Positions 6,413-13,302 of a DNA stretch of 13,305 nt are shown one piece after another. Numbering within the stretch: the first letter of the stretch is position 1; each line of letters opens with the position of its first letter. The position numbers and the translations under genes were made by a program. The notes below the pieces were generated by a model that was not told where the DNA came from, did no database searches, and worked only from the letters and a program-made list of their open reading frames with translations. The stretch is from Candidatus Atribacteria bacterium (GTDB lineage Bacteria; Atribacterota; JS1; SB-45; 34-128), in contig DMCY01000102.1 of the NCBI GenBank assembly GCA_003451675.1, positions 1 to 13,305 on the forward strand, read 5' to 3'.

Positions 6413-7176
6413 TAATTATGCCAAAGAGCTTTTAAATGCCTGGGTTTATCGATATCCAGAGCGATTTCTGGAGGAGAGAGGATTGCTTTCCCTTTATAAC
6501 CTCCTAACAATTCGGGGACTCTCTTTTCCATGTCCCGAATAGACAGATATTTTCGTAAGTATTTTGCGGTTATTCGAGCCCCTAAGAGCCGGGCCATTTT
6601 TAAAGGATGTTTCCTAAAATAGATAAAATCGTTGATTGTTTCTGCAAAATCAGCGATAATCCTAGGATTTATTAAAAGAATATTTCCCCCGGTAAAGGCT
6701 CCCTCAATAAGATTGGCATAAACTCTCTTTAAATCTGAAGAAGGATAAGATTTTTGATAGATTTCCTTATCAATTATAGGATAATAAATATCAAAACCTG
6801 GCCACCTGCAACACTTTTTTATAAAATAATCGATATGTTTTTCGGTTATTAAGGGGGCATCACAAGTTGAGATTAATATTAATGGGTCTTTTTTGAAGGG
6901 TAAAATTCCTGATTTCAAGGTATCAAAGATGCTTTGACCATCAGGAATGGTTAGATAAGCTAAATCTTTTACTAATTTTCGCACTTCTTCAGGCCCTGCT
7001 GCTATGATTTTATCAGTGTATCTTGATTTTTTTAGAGATTCTATAATATAAAGTATCATGGGTTTGCGGCGAGGGCCTATTTCAATTAAAGCTTTATTTT
7101 CTTTTCCGGTAAATTTTCTCATGCTTATTTTGCTTTTTCCGCCTGCCAGCAGCAAGACATTTATTTTTTTTAACAT
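6409..7176 (-). CDS. MobA-like nucleotidyltransferase (NTP_transferase family)
   Basis: This 255-residue protein has the fold signature of enzymes that join an NTP to a sugar phosphate, cofactor or polyol. The nucleotide-binding loop is LLLAGGKS (8-15) followed by NKALIEIG (28-35), the metal-binding aspartate is D106 in LISTCDAPL, and the closing motif is LDIDKPRHL (240-248). GAFTGGNILLINP (159-171) fits the substrate-binding strand. The loop AGGKSKIS differs from the strict MobA pattern LAGGxSxRMG, so I would not call it molybdopterin guanylyltransferase; related groups act on sugars, CDP-methylerythritol or CTP. No molybdenum cofactor genes are nearby. ATG at 7176 is preceded by GGAGGG. It is a monocistronic gene, converging on UPF0316 with a 4-base overlap. 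Confidence 0.85.
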   Translation of the reverse strand: MLKKINVLLLAGGKSKISMRKFTGKENKALIEIGPRRKPMILYIIESLKKSRYTDKIIAAGPEEVRKLVKDLAYLTIPDGQSIFDTLKSGILPFKKDPLILISTCDAPLITEKHIDYFIKKCCRWPGFDIYYPIIDKEIYQKSYPSSDLKRVYANLIEGAFTGGNILLINPRIIADFAETINDFIYFRKHPLKMARLLGARITAKYLRKYLSIRDMEKRVPELLGGYKGKAILSPPEIALDIDKPRHLKALWHNY

Positions 7177-7374
7177 AATTTCCCTCCAACCTGATTTTTC
7201 TAATATAAATAAAAATCTTTATTCTTGTCTGTATATTATATACTGAAGTATGAATGAGAAATATTCACCAATTTACCAATTCTCCCATTCCCCAATTAAA
7301 TTGATCGTTAGTGAATACTATAGCGTATAGTTTTGAATTAATAAAATGTTTGTCATAATTAAATTAAAAATTAA

Positions 7375-7523
7375 AAGCTAAAAGCGAAAAACCATAATTC
7401 AAAACTCAAAACCTTTTTTGTATATCGTATTGCATATCGCTTTAAGAAAATCATAATTTAAATTCAAAATTTTTTCTTCAATTTAAAATTTTGAGCTATG
7501 GTTTTACGTTTTTCGCTTTTAGT
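7375..7523. repeat. A+T-rich imperfect inverted repeat, copy 2
   Basis: This repeats the 5497-5600 element: AGCTAAAAGCG (7376-7386) faces a right arm with TTTTTCGCTTTTAG (7509-7522), and 25 bases at 7380-7404 match 5509-5533 exactly. Between the arms lie further AT-rich self-complementary stretches. It fills much of the 440-base gap between the nucleotidyltransferase and ogt. Elsewhere in that gap I see only C+A-rich CCAATT-type low complexity (7268-7300) and a TTAGTGAATA motif. Confidence 0.5.
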
Positions 7524-7550
7524 TATATAATGATAACTGAAAAATTGTAT

Positions 7551-7580
7551 TTGAAACTAACGACTAATTTAAATTATATA
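7551..7580 (+). promoter_or_regulatory. Promoter for ogt
   Basis: TTGAAA (7551-7556) lies 18 bases upstream of TATATA (7575-7580), with TATAAT overlapping at 7577-7582. Transcription would start near 7588, about 30 bases before the ogt ATG. It lies immediately outside the A+T-rich repeat. Confidence 0.5.
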
Positions 7581-7616
7581 ATAAAAACAGTAACAAGACA
7601 AAAAAGGAGAAAATAT

Positions 7617-8141
7617 ATGTCGGAAAATATTTTTAAATATGCTATTTTTTTGACTGCCTGGGGATGGGCAGGGTTTGTAGTTGATCGAAAAGGCTTACGG
7701 ATTTTAGTTTTACCCGAAGAAAGGAAAGAGAATGTTCTTTTTAGAATAAGGAAAGAGTTAAAATGTAATAATCTTTTCGAAGATAATAGAGGATGGGAAA
7801 GTTTAATTCAAAAGGTTAAAGAATATTTTACTGGCAAGAAAGTTGATTTTACAGATTACCAGTTGAGTTTAGATAGTTATACGAATTTTCAGAAGAAAGT
7901 TTTACAGACAGTTAGGAAAATTCCTTATGGTGAAACCAGGTCCTATAAAGAGGCAGCAGAAGAAGCCGGTTATCTACGAGCATACCGGGCAGTGGGAAAC
8001 ACCATGAGAAATAATCCCTTACCCTTAATTATTCCCTGTCATCGGGTAATAAAAAGTAATGGTATGCTGGGAGGTTTTTCAGGAGGAGAAGGAGTTGCTT
8101 TAAAAAAGAAGATGATAGATTTAGAATCTGAAGGAAAATAA
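7617..8141 (+). CDS. ogt: Methylated-DNA--protein-cysteine methyltransferase
   Basis: This 174-residue protein removes alkyl groups from O6 of guanine in DNA by transferring them to its own cysteine, a suicide repair reaction. The acceptor is C141 in IIPCHRVI. The DNA-binding helix-turn-helix holds the arginine finger R124 in RAYRAVGNTMRNNP, and IPYGETRSYKEAA precedes it as usual. The N-terminal half (1-85) is the weakly conserved ribonuclease-H-like domain of Ogt-type proteins; there is no Ada-type regulatory domain. I start at ATG 7617, seven bases after AGGAG. An in-frame ATG at 7491 would add 42 residues encoded by the upstream repeat and is rejected. The gene is single, with its own promoter and terminator. 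Confidence 0.95.
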   Translation: MSENIFKYAIFLTAWGWAGFVVDRKGLRILVLPEERKENVLFRIRKELKCNNLFEDNRGWESLIQKVKEYFTGKKVDFTDYQLSLDSYTNFQKKVLQTVRKIPYGETRSYKEAAEEAGYLRAYRAVGNTMRNNPLPLIIPCHRVIKSNGMLGGFSGGEGVALKKKMIDLESEGK

Positions 8142-8170
8142 GGGATAGGTAGAGATAGGGGGAAATTTAA

Positions 8171-8202
8171 AAAAAAGAGGTAGTTTGTGCTACCTCTTTT
8201 TG
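8171..8202. terminator. Bidirectional intrinsic terminator
   Basis: AAAAAGAGGTAG (8172-8183) and CTACCTCTTTTT (8190-8201) form a perfect 12-bp stem with a 6-base loop, with T-runs on each strand. It lies between the convergent ogt and ATP-grasp genes and would end both transcripts. Confidence 0.92.
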
Positions 8203-8218
8203 TGCAAGAAAGGGCTAT

Positions 8219-9337
8219 TTAAATTAAAGCCATTTCTGTATCTTTATCGTCTTTATCAGCATAATAAGTAGCAAGTCTGGCTTGAATTTTAGATATAATC
8301 TCTTCCAGAAGATAGGTAGGGGCTAAATTATATCGGACGATACTTTCATAAAAAATAAGTTTTATTAATTGGCTATGGGTTAACCCTGCTTTACTTGCCA
8401 TAAAGGTTAAAGAGCCGGTTAGAGATAAAGCAGGTGTACCATTTACATCTATGACATAGGGGTTTCCGAATTCATCTTCCATAAAGTCAATTCTGATAGC
8501 GTCATTGGCCCTCACGGCGTCAAAGGTACTGATTGCTATTTGGGCAAGTTTTTTAAATCTTTCATCATCACGATAGATTATTTCAAATTTTTCCCTCATC
8601 TTATATTCTTTATTTTTAGTGGAGGTATATCTGATTCCATGATCTTTAGGAAAAGCGATAATAGGTAAAATATATTTTTTAGGTTTACTACCCAGGACTC
8701 CAACAGTATATTCTCTTCCGGGTAAATATTTTTCGATGATTAATTTTTCAGGACCCAGTTCTTTTTTTAAGGCGATAAACCTGTTTTTTAGTTCTTGAAG
8801 ATTGTGTACTACAGATTTGGGAGTAATGCCTATACTGTCTCCTCCGCCAGCTGGTTTTATCATCAGGGGAAATCCTATTTTCTTTATCTGGGAGAGTAAT
8901 TTTATTCTATTAAACCGAAGATGAGTATCAAAAACAAAATAACCAGGGATTGAGATATTTTTTTCTTTGAGTTTGAGATAAGTAAGGTCTTTATTTCGGC
9001 AGATTTCCATGCTTTCAATACCGGAGAGGGCACAGGGTATATGGTATCTATTTAACTGTTTACGGATCGTTGCCGCACCATGCCCGCTATAAAAGGTATG
9101 AGGGATATTTTTATATCCTTCTGCCAGGACAAAAGCCAAATCGATAGGCTGATGTTTACTGATAAACTCATCTAATTGTTCTGGTGTAAGAAGGTCTAAA
9201 GATAAAATATTATTATTAGTCTCGATCAAAGCCTGACGGATAGCATCTACATCTTCCGTAGGAATACATTCTCTAAAGAGCCCCTTACGTTCTCTATGGC
9301 TTACCTGGTTATAAACAAATAAAATATTTTTTATCAT
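8219..9337 (-). CDS. ATP-grasp protein related to D-alanine--D-alanine ligase
   Basis: This 372-residue protein has the ATP-grasp fold of carboxylate-amine ligases. The ATP lysine and glycine loop are LMIKPAGGGDSIGI (158-171), the adenine-contacting segment is EKYLPGREYTV (202-212), and the metal site is RIDFMEDEFGNPYVID (282-297) with N299. True Ddl enzymes have NEIN here; this protein has IDVN, so Asp297 replaces the usual Glu. The Ddl N-terminal glycine-rich and Glu-containing substrate motif is also absent (NQVSHRERKGLF instead). It may therefore join other substrates, or serve an unusual peptidoglycan or peptide pathway. ATG at 9337 follows AAGGAG. No cell-wall genes are adjacent. It is monocistronic and ends at the shared terminator. 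Confidence 0.85.
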   Translation of the reverse strand: MIKNILFVYNQVSHRERKGLFRECIPTEDVDAIRQALIETNNNILSLDLLTPEQLDEFISKHQPIDLAFVLAEGYKNIPHTFYSGHGAATIRKQLNRYHIPCALSGIESMEICRNKDLTYLKLKEKNISIPGYFVFDTHLRFNRIKLLSQIKKIGFPLMIKPAGGGDSIGITPKSVVHNLQELKNRFIALKKELGPEKLIIEKYLPGREYTVGVLGSKPKKYILPIIAFPKDHGIRYTSTKNKEYKMREKFEIIYRDDERFKKLAQIAISTFDAVRANDAIRIDFMEDEFGNPYVIDVNGTPALSLTGSLTFMASKAGLTHSQLIKLIFYESIVRYNLAPTYLLEEIISKIQARLATYYADKDDKDTEMALI

Positions 9338-9707
9338 ACATTCAGCTCCTTTCTATCATATTTATCATATTCTCAATATTTTCCCGAAGAAGAACTCATC
9401 TTTAAAATTGTTCACTATTATTTATAGAATATTTTCATTTGGACAATTTATTTTAAAAATTAAAATAAGAAATGATTTCTGTAGTGCACCAAGATAGGGA
9501 AAAAGAAGTTTTCGAATTATTCTATAGTTTATAATTTTTTATTGCTGATAGATTAAAATAAATAATTGTTAGACATGGTTAATACTTAATAATATTTTAT
9601 AATAGGATGGTAAAAAATACAAATAAATTAATATTTAAATTATCTAACTACCCCACTAAAGTTTACACTAACAATATTTAAACTAAATCTTTTAACCAGG
9701 GTTTTAG
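9338..9707. other. Gene-free A+T-rich spacer
   Basis: About 370 bases between the ATP-grasp gene and the HPP gene. I find no credible reading frame or RNA gene. The right half of the ATP-grasp leader must carry its minus-strand promoter, but only a weak TTGTCC (9452-9447) with poorly placed TA-rich -10 candidates is visible. Confidence 0.6.
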
Positions 9708-10184
9708 CTAATATTTGGCCAGTGATAAGAGGAAAATAGTTATAAGGATGACCAGTATGGTTGAATAAGACCAGCCTTGAATTGTAATTCCCAAAGCAGT
9801 ACCGGCGGCAGGGGGATGTTCGGTATTAGTAATGACCATAAAAAAGATAGATAATCCTACAGAAATAGCAGGAATAAGGATTTTAAGTATTTCGTGAGAA
9901 AGAAAATAATTGTTTTCGTTTTGTATGTGGGAATAGTAATAAAAACAAAAAATTCCTACAATGATGCCAATTATATGTCCCCCAACAACGCTCCTGGGTC
10001 GAGCAGTAGTGTATTTAGGCATAGCAAAGATAATAAAAGTAGTTGCTCCCAAAGAAGCTACAACTGCAGTATTAGTAAATATATTTTCAAAATAAAGAAT
10101 GATGGTCAGAGTAATAGTAGCCAACAAACTTTGGACTATGTAATGGGGAAAATATTTTTTTAATTTTCTATCAAATATTTGCAT
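9708..10184 (-). CDS. HPP family integral membrane protein
   Basis: This 158-residue protein has about four hydrophobic segments (roughly 18-34, 40-56, 67-85 and 100-120, with a last one near 140-157). It carries the name-giving motif HPPAAGTALG (123-132) as well as ARPRSVVGGH (61-70) and SLGATT (44-49), all conserved in the HPP family. Plant and cyanobacterial members have been linked to nitrite transport; the role in other bacteria is unclear. ATG at 10184 has only a weak GAGAAG site. It lies 76 bases downstream of the KtrA gene on the same strand, so it may be the last gene of that unit. Confidence 0.88.
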   Translation of the reverse strand: MQIFDRKLKKYFPHYIVQSLLATITLTIILYFENIFTNTAVVASLGATTFIIFAMPKYTTARPRSVVGGHIIGIIVGIFCFYYYSHIQNENNYFLSHEILKILIPAISVGLSIFFMVITNTEHPPAAGTALGITIQGWSYSTILVILITIFLLSLAKY

Positions 10185-10260
10185 ATTTCTTCTCTTATCA
10201 TTAGCGTTTTGGAAATTTTTTTGTACTCCAAACAGTTAATAATTCCTGAAAATTTATTTT

Positions 10261-10917
10261 TTAATTATTTGCTTTACCGACTAATTCAGTAATTATTTTA
10301 GTCTCTCCGATTACAATTAGAAAATCGTCCTTTTTTATTACATCTTTTGCCCGGGGTGAGATATTAAAGCTATTATCTCTTTTTATAGCTAAGACGTTTA
10401 TTCCGTATTTATTCCGCATGTCAAGTTCACTTAAAGATTTATCTACGAATTCGGGCAAGGCTTTAATCTCCATAATATTATAATCAGGTTCCAGTTCTAC
10501 ATAATCTTTAATGTTTGGAGTGATTAATCTTCGAGCGATTCTTGCTCCCATATCTCTTTCGGGAAATACAATTTTATCCACGCCAATTTTTTTTAAAACT
10601 TCTGCATGAAGATTGTTTCGGGCTTTAGCGATAATATATTTTAGTCCCATTTCTTTTAACATCATAGCAACCAGGATGCTTGCTTCTAAATCGGTCCCGA
10701 TGCTAACAATGGCCGCATCAAAATTTTTTGCTCCTAATTCTTTTAAAACTCTTTCCTCGGTAATATCAGCCTGCACCGCCTGAGTTATCTTATCCTTTAA
10801 ATCATTTACTATTTCCTCATCATTATCTACTCCCAGGACTTCATGTCCTAATTCAACCAGGGTTGTGGCTACTGCCGAACCAAATCTTCCTAAACCAAGA
10901 ACTATAAATTGTTTCAT
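10261..10917 (-). CDS. KtrA/TrkA-type K+ uptake regulatory subunit
   Basis: This 218-residue cytoplasmic protein has a single RCK/KTN domain plus a TrkA_C domain, the length of KtrA or KtrC rather than the double-length E. coli TrkA. The Rossmann loop is VLGLGRFGSAVA (6-17), with the ribose-binding acid D31 at the end of strand 2 (GVDND). The C-terminal TrkA_C domain (about 140-218) includes ELDMRNKYGINVLAIKRD. Such proteins form an octameric ring that binds NAD(H) or ATP and gates the KtrB channel. ATG at 10917 follows AAAGGAG. The ktrB-like gene lies upstream on the same strand, about 240 bases away, separated by a hairpin and repeats, so they may be transcribed separately though they act together. 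Confidence 0.93.
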   Translation of the reverse strand: MKQFIVLGLGRFGSAVATTLVELGHEVLGVDNDEEIVNDLKDKITQAVQADITEERVLKELGAKNFDAAIVSIGTDLEASILVAMMLKEMGLKYIIAKARNNLHAEVLKKIGVDKIVFPERDMGARIARRLITPNIKDYVELEPDYNIMEIKALPEFVDKSLSELDMRNKYGINVLAIKRDNSFNISPRAKDVIKKDDFLIVIGETKIITELVGKANN

Positions 10918-10940
10918 TGTAATTTACTCCTTTCATCCTT

Positions 10941-10970
10941 ATCGTACGAGTCGATAGTCGTTTTAATCAA
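10941..10970 (-). promoter_or_regulatory. Possible promoter for the KtrA gene
   Basis: On the minus strand, TTGATT (10970-10965) and TACGAT (10946-10941) are 18 bases apart, placing the transcript start close to the ribosome site. The match is moderate. Confidence 0.3.
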
Positions 10971-10990
10971 TAAATATAGATTATGTATCG

Positions 10991-11098
10991 CATAAAAAAT
11001 TAGTTGGCTGGTTACTTAGTTAGCTAGTTAACCGGTTTAATATTAATTCATTAACTAATTAACTAATTAACCAGGTAACCAACTAACCAGCTAACTAA
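10991..11098 (-). terminator. Long imperfect hairpin between the KtrB and KtrA genes
   Basis: Bases 11000-11031 and 11067-11098 are inverted repeats matching at about 27 of 32 positions, built of TTAGTT/AACTAA units, with a 35-base spacer. On the minus-strand transcript the stem is followed by ATTTTTT (10999-10993), as in an intrinsic terminator for the KtrB message. The arms also resemble the dispersed TTAGTT-type low-complexity repeats of this genome. Confidence 0.5.
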
Positions 11099-11125
11099 GC
11101 ATACTATATACTCAATACCTATTTC

Positions 11126-11153
11126 TTCACGAGATACGATTCACGAGATACGA
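11126..11153. repeat. Tandem 14-base repeat
   Basis: TTCACGAGATACGA occurs twice, head to tail and exact (11126-11139, 11140-11153), just after the KtrB stop codon. An inverted copy of the ACGAGATACGAA core lies at 12568-12579 upstream of the same gene. Confidence 0.75.
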
Positions 11154-11155
11154 AT

Positions 11156-12496
11156 TCATCCTACCATAATTTTCTCTTCAGGATATTTAATCATTTCCGG
11201 TTCGCGTTTTTGAATTAATGACAGAGCAAGACCTAAAGGTCCAATTCTGCCGGTAAACATTGTGATAATAATTATAATTTTTCCGGCTATACTCAAAGAC
11301 GAGGTAATACCTGTTGATAATCCTACTGTACCAAAAGCAGAAACAACCTCGAATAATACTTTTATAAAATTTTCTCCTTCTACATAGGATAATAGAATGG
11401 TCATGGTAATAACCATGCCTAAGGAGAGGGTGATAACGGTTAAAACTTTGGGAATTATATCCTGTGATATTCTTCTTTTAAAGATTTGAATTTCTTTTTT
11501 CCCTTTTAGCGAGGACCAGACGTATAATATAAGTAAGCCAAAAGTAGTAGTCTTAACTCCTCCTCCGGTAGAACTGGGAGAGGCACCTATAAACATTAAG
11601 ATAATAATCAGGAAAAGAGTGGCATTTTGCATGCTTCCGATATGGATAGTATTAAAACCCGCAGTACGGGCGGTAACCGATTGAAAAATCGAACCAAACA
11701 TTTTTTCCCAGAAACTCAAATTTCCCAGGGTGGAAGGATTATTAGATTCTACAAAAAATATAACTATAAAACCGATTAAAATAAGTATAAGACTGATTTT
11801 TAAAGCTAATTTAGCGTGCAAGGAGAGGGTTCCGTTTTTTCCGTATTGAAAAAGTTCTAATAAAACTAAAAAACCGATCCCTCCTAATATAATTAAAATT
11901 ATAAAGGTAAAATTTATAACTAAATCTCCTTTGTAGCGCATTATGCTGTCTGAAAAGAGAGAGAATCCGGCATTACAAAAGGCGGAGATAGAATGAAAGA
12001 CTGCCAGGTACAAAGCATGTAGAGGGGAATAGACTCTCTGCCAGCGAAAGAACAGGATAGTGGCCCCTATAATTTCAATAACCGCCGTAAATATTAAGAT
12101 ATATTTAGCTAAACGAACTAATCCTCCGATAGAAAATTGGTTTAAGGATTCCTGCATTATCAATCTTTGTCTTAAAGAGATTTTCTTCCCCACTAAAAAA
12201 GCGAACATGGTAGACATAGTCATTATCCCTAATCCGCCGCATTGCAAGAGAATCAGGATAACCAATTGCCCAAAAGTAGAAAAATCTTTTCCGGTATCCA
12301 GCACAATCAATCCGGTAACACAGGTGGCAGAAGTGGCAGTGAAAAGGGCATTGATGAAACCTATGCTCTTTCCCGCACTGGAAGCAACGGGAAGATTAAG
12401 AAGTATAGTGCCTACAGCAATTACCAAAAGAAATCCTAATGCTAATACCTGAGGTGGCGATAGTTTTTTTTCTCTAATTGTTTTAATAGGTGTTAT
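11156..12496 (-). CDS. KtrB/TrkH-type potassium channel subunit
   Basis: This is the membrane subunit of a K+ uptake system, with four pore-loop repeats. Counting from the TTG at 12427, the selectivity filters are TCVTG (35-39), CNAGF (151-155), RTAGF (254-258) and FGTVGLS (365-371), and the protein ends with PEEKIMVG as in KtrB proteins. About 8 membrane helices are evident. The ATG/GTG/TTG start nearest the 5' end is the TTG at 12427, but homology-like sequence continues upstream in frame (REKKLSPPQVLALGFL), reaching the stop at 12505-12503. A GAGGT site lies 8 bases before an ATA codon at 12496, and an ATT lies at 12487; I extend the gene to 12496 as the likeliest start. It pairs with the KtrA-type gene downstream. 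Confidence 0.88.
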   Translation of the reverse strand: MTPIKTIREKKLSPPQVLALGFLLVIAVGTILLNLPVASSAGKSIGFINALFTATSATCVTGLIVLDTGKDFSTFGQLVILILLQCGGLGIMTMSTMFAFLVGKKISLRQRLIMQESLNQFSIGGLVRLAKYILIFTAVIEIIGATILFFRWQRVYSPLHALYLAVFHSISAFCNAGFSLFSDSIMRYKGDLVINFTFIILIILGGIGFLVLLELFQYGKNGTLSLHAKLALKISLILILIGFIVIFFVESNNPSTLGNLSFWEKMFGSIFQSVTARTAGFNTIHIGSMQNATLFLIIILMFIGASPSSTGGGVKTTTFGLLILYVWSSLKGKKEIQIFKRRISQDIIPKVLTVITLSLGMVITMTILLSYVEGENFIKVLFEVVSAFGTVGLSTGITSSLSIAGKIIIIITMFTGRIGPLGLALSLIQKREPEMIKYPEEKIMVG

Positions 12497-12610
12497 ATTT
12501 CCTTACCTCGTTTTTAAAATTTAGCTTTTACTTTTAATTGTATAGAAATTTTTTTTTATAAACTCTATTCGTATCTCGTACTTTAGTCTAGAGCGTACAG
12601 TGTGTAGCGT

Positions 12611-12839
12611 GTAGGGGTTCGATTCATCGAACCCGCTTAAAAAATACCAAATAACATGGAGCGGATAAATCCGCCCTCTACATAAGAAAATACATTTTTT
12701 ATCATTGCGAGGAAGTGAAACGACCGAAGTAATATCAAGCGGGGATTGCCACGCTCTGATAAATCAGAGCTCGCAATGACAGAGAACACAATAAATCAAC
12801 AACTAACGAATTAAAATCTGAAATCTGAAAACCATAAAC
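12611..12839 (-). repeat. Composite intergenic repeat, copy B (longer)
   Basis: Read on the minus strand, this holds segment 1 (12839-12771), an insert, and segment 2 (12650-12611), matching copy A at 5353-5482. The insert carries TCGCAATGA/TCATTGCGA arms (12771-12779 and 12702-12710), an 8-bp hairpin GCTCTGAT/ATCAGAGC (12753-12770) and a hairpin GCGGAT/ATCCGC with CTAC tail (12661-12681). Segment 2 has GGGTTCGA/TCGAACCC. The TCATTGCGAGG...CGACCGAAG stretch resembles short dispersed elements I recall from several bacterial lineages. This fills most of the gene-free gap 12497-12900. Confidence 0.75.
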
Positions 12840-12862
12840 TATAAACTATAAATCCGTCTTAT

Positions 12863-12892
12863 ACTAACGACTATTCACTAACGACTAACGAC
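12863..12892. repeat. ACTAACGAC short repeats
   Basis: ACTAACGAC occurs at 12863-12871, 12877-12885 and 12884-12892. Related strings occur in other spacers: ACTAACGAC near 7557, CGTTAGTGAATA near 7308, TAGTCGTTAGTA near 5318 and GATAGTCG near 10953. It is low-complexity spacer sequence typical of this genome. Confidence 0.55.
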
Positions 12893-12900
12893 TAGTTTTA

Positions 12901-13302
12901 TTATTTTCTCCAGAATTCCGGAACTACCAGAACCAAGACCGTATATATTTCCAATCGACCCAACAACATGCAAATAGTTAAAACAATTTTTCCCAAAGGC
13001 GGTATAAAGGCATAAGTCTGAACTGGACCGACCAGTCCCAGACCCGGTCCCACATTTCCTAAGGTGGCGGCAACTGATCCCATTGCACTGACTATATCTA
13101 ACCCTAATATAGTCATTATAAAAGAAGAGATAACAAAAATAAAGATATAAAGAAAGAAAAATCCGGTAATATTGCGCATCACACCTTCGGAAATCACTTT
13201 ATCTCCCAATCTAATCGGAGATACCGCTTGAGGATGAATCAATTTACGAAATTCTCTATAGGCCTGTTTCATGAGAAGGAGGACCCGAATATTTTTAATC
13301 TC
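12901..13302 (-). CDS. TrkH-type K+ transporter, C-terminal fragment (probably broken)
   Basis: The frame encodes the last quarter of a TrkH protein: the IKNIRVLLLMKQAYREF linker, RKLIHPQAV, a membrane helix near residues 36-58 (counting from the ATG at 13272), the fourth selectivity filter AATLGNVGPGLG (68-79), and the ending GRLEIYTVLVLVVPEFWRK. This matches E. coli-type TrkH rather than the KtrB next door. Full-length TrkH has about 480 residues. Homology continues upstream of the ATG, which has no ribosome site, but the frame meets TAA at 13305-13303, the last bases of the window. The rest of the gene should lie beyond the edge; this could be a pseudogene, or an error in the sequence. It lies about 400 bases upstream of ktrB, across a repeat. 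Confidence 0.72.
   Translation of the reverse strand, partial: EIKNIRVLLLMKQAYREFRKLIHPQAVSPIRLGDKVISEGVMRNITGFFFLYIFIFVISSFIMTILGLDIVSAMGSVAATLGNVGPGLGLVGPVQTYAFIPPLGKIVLTICMLLGRLEIYTVLVLVVPEFWRK

Noticed and set aside
7058..7246. Plus-strand 62-residue frame over the start of the nucleotidyltransferase gene
   Set aside because: Antisense to a well-supported gene; no ribosome site.
7491..7616. Upstream in-frame ATG extending Ogt by 42 residues
   Set aside because: The extra codons read through the A+T-rich repeat and promoter; AGGAG precedes the ATG at 7617.
3554..8141. A joint DNA-repair island of endonuclease V and Ogt
   Set aside because: The genes are far apart, on opposite strands and in separate units; nothing in the sequence ties them together.
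9894..10163. Plus-strand 89-residue frame opposite the HPP gene
   Set aside because: Antisense to a gene with clear HPP motifs; low-complexity Ser/Asn-rich product.
12060..12452. Two plus-strand frames opposite the KtrB gene
   Set aside because: Both are antisense shadows of conserved pore-loop coding sequence.
12863..12892. Repeated ACTAACGAC units as a possible CRISPR array
   Set aside because: Units are 9 bases, overlapping, with no unique spacers of regular length and no cas genes nearby.
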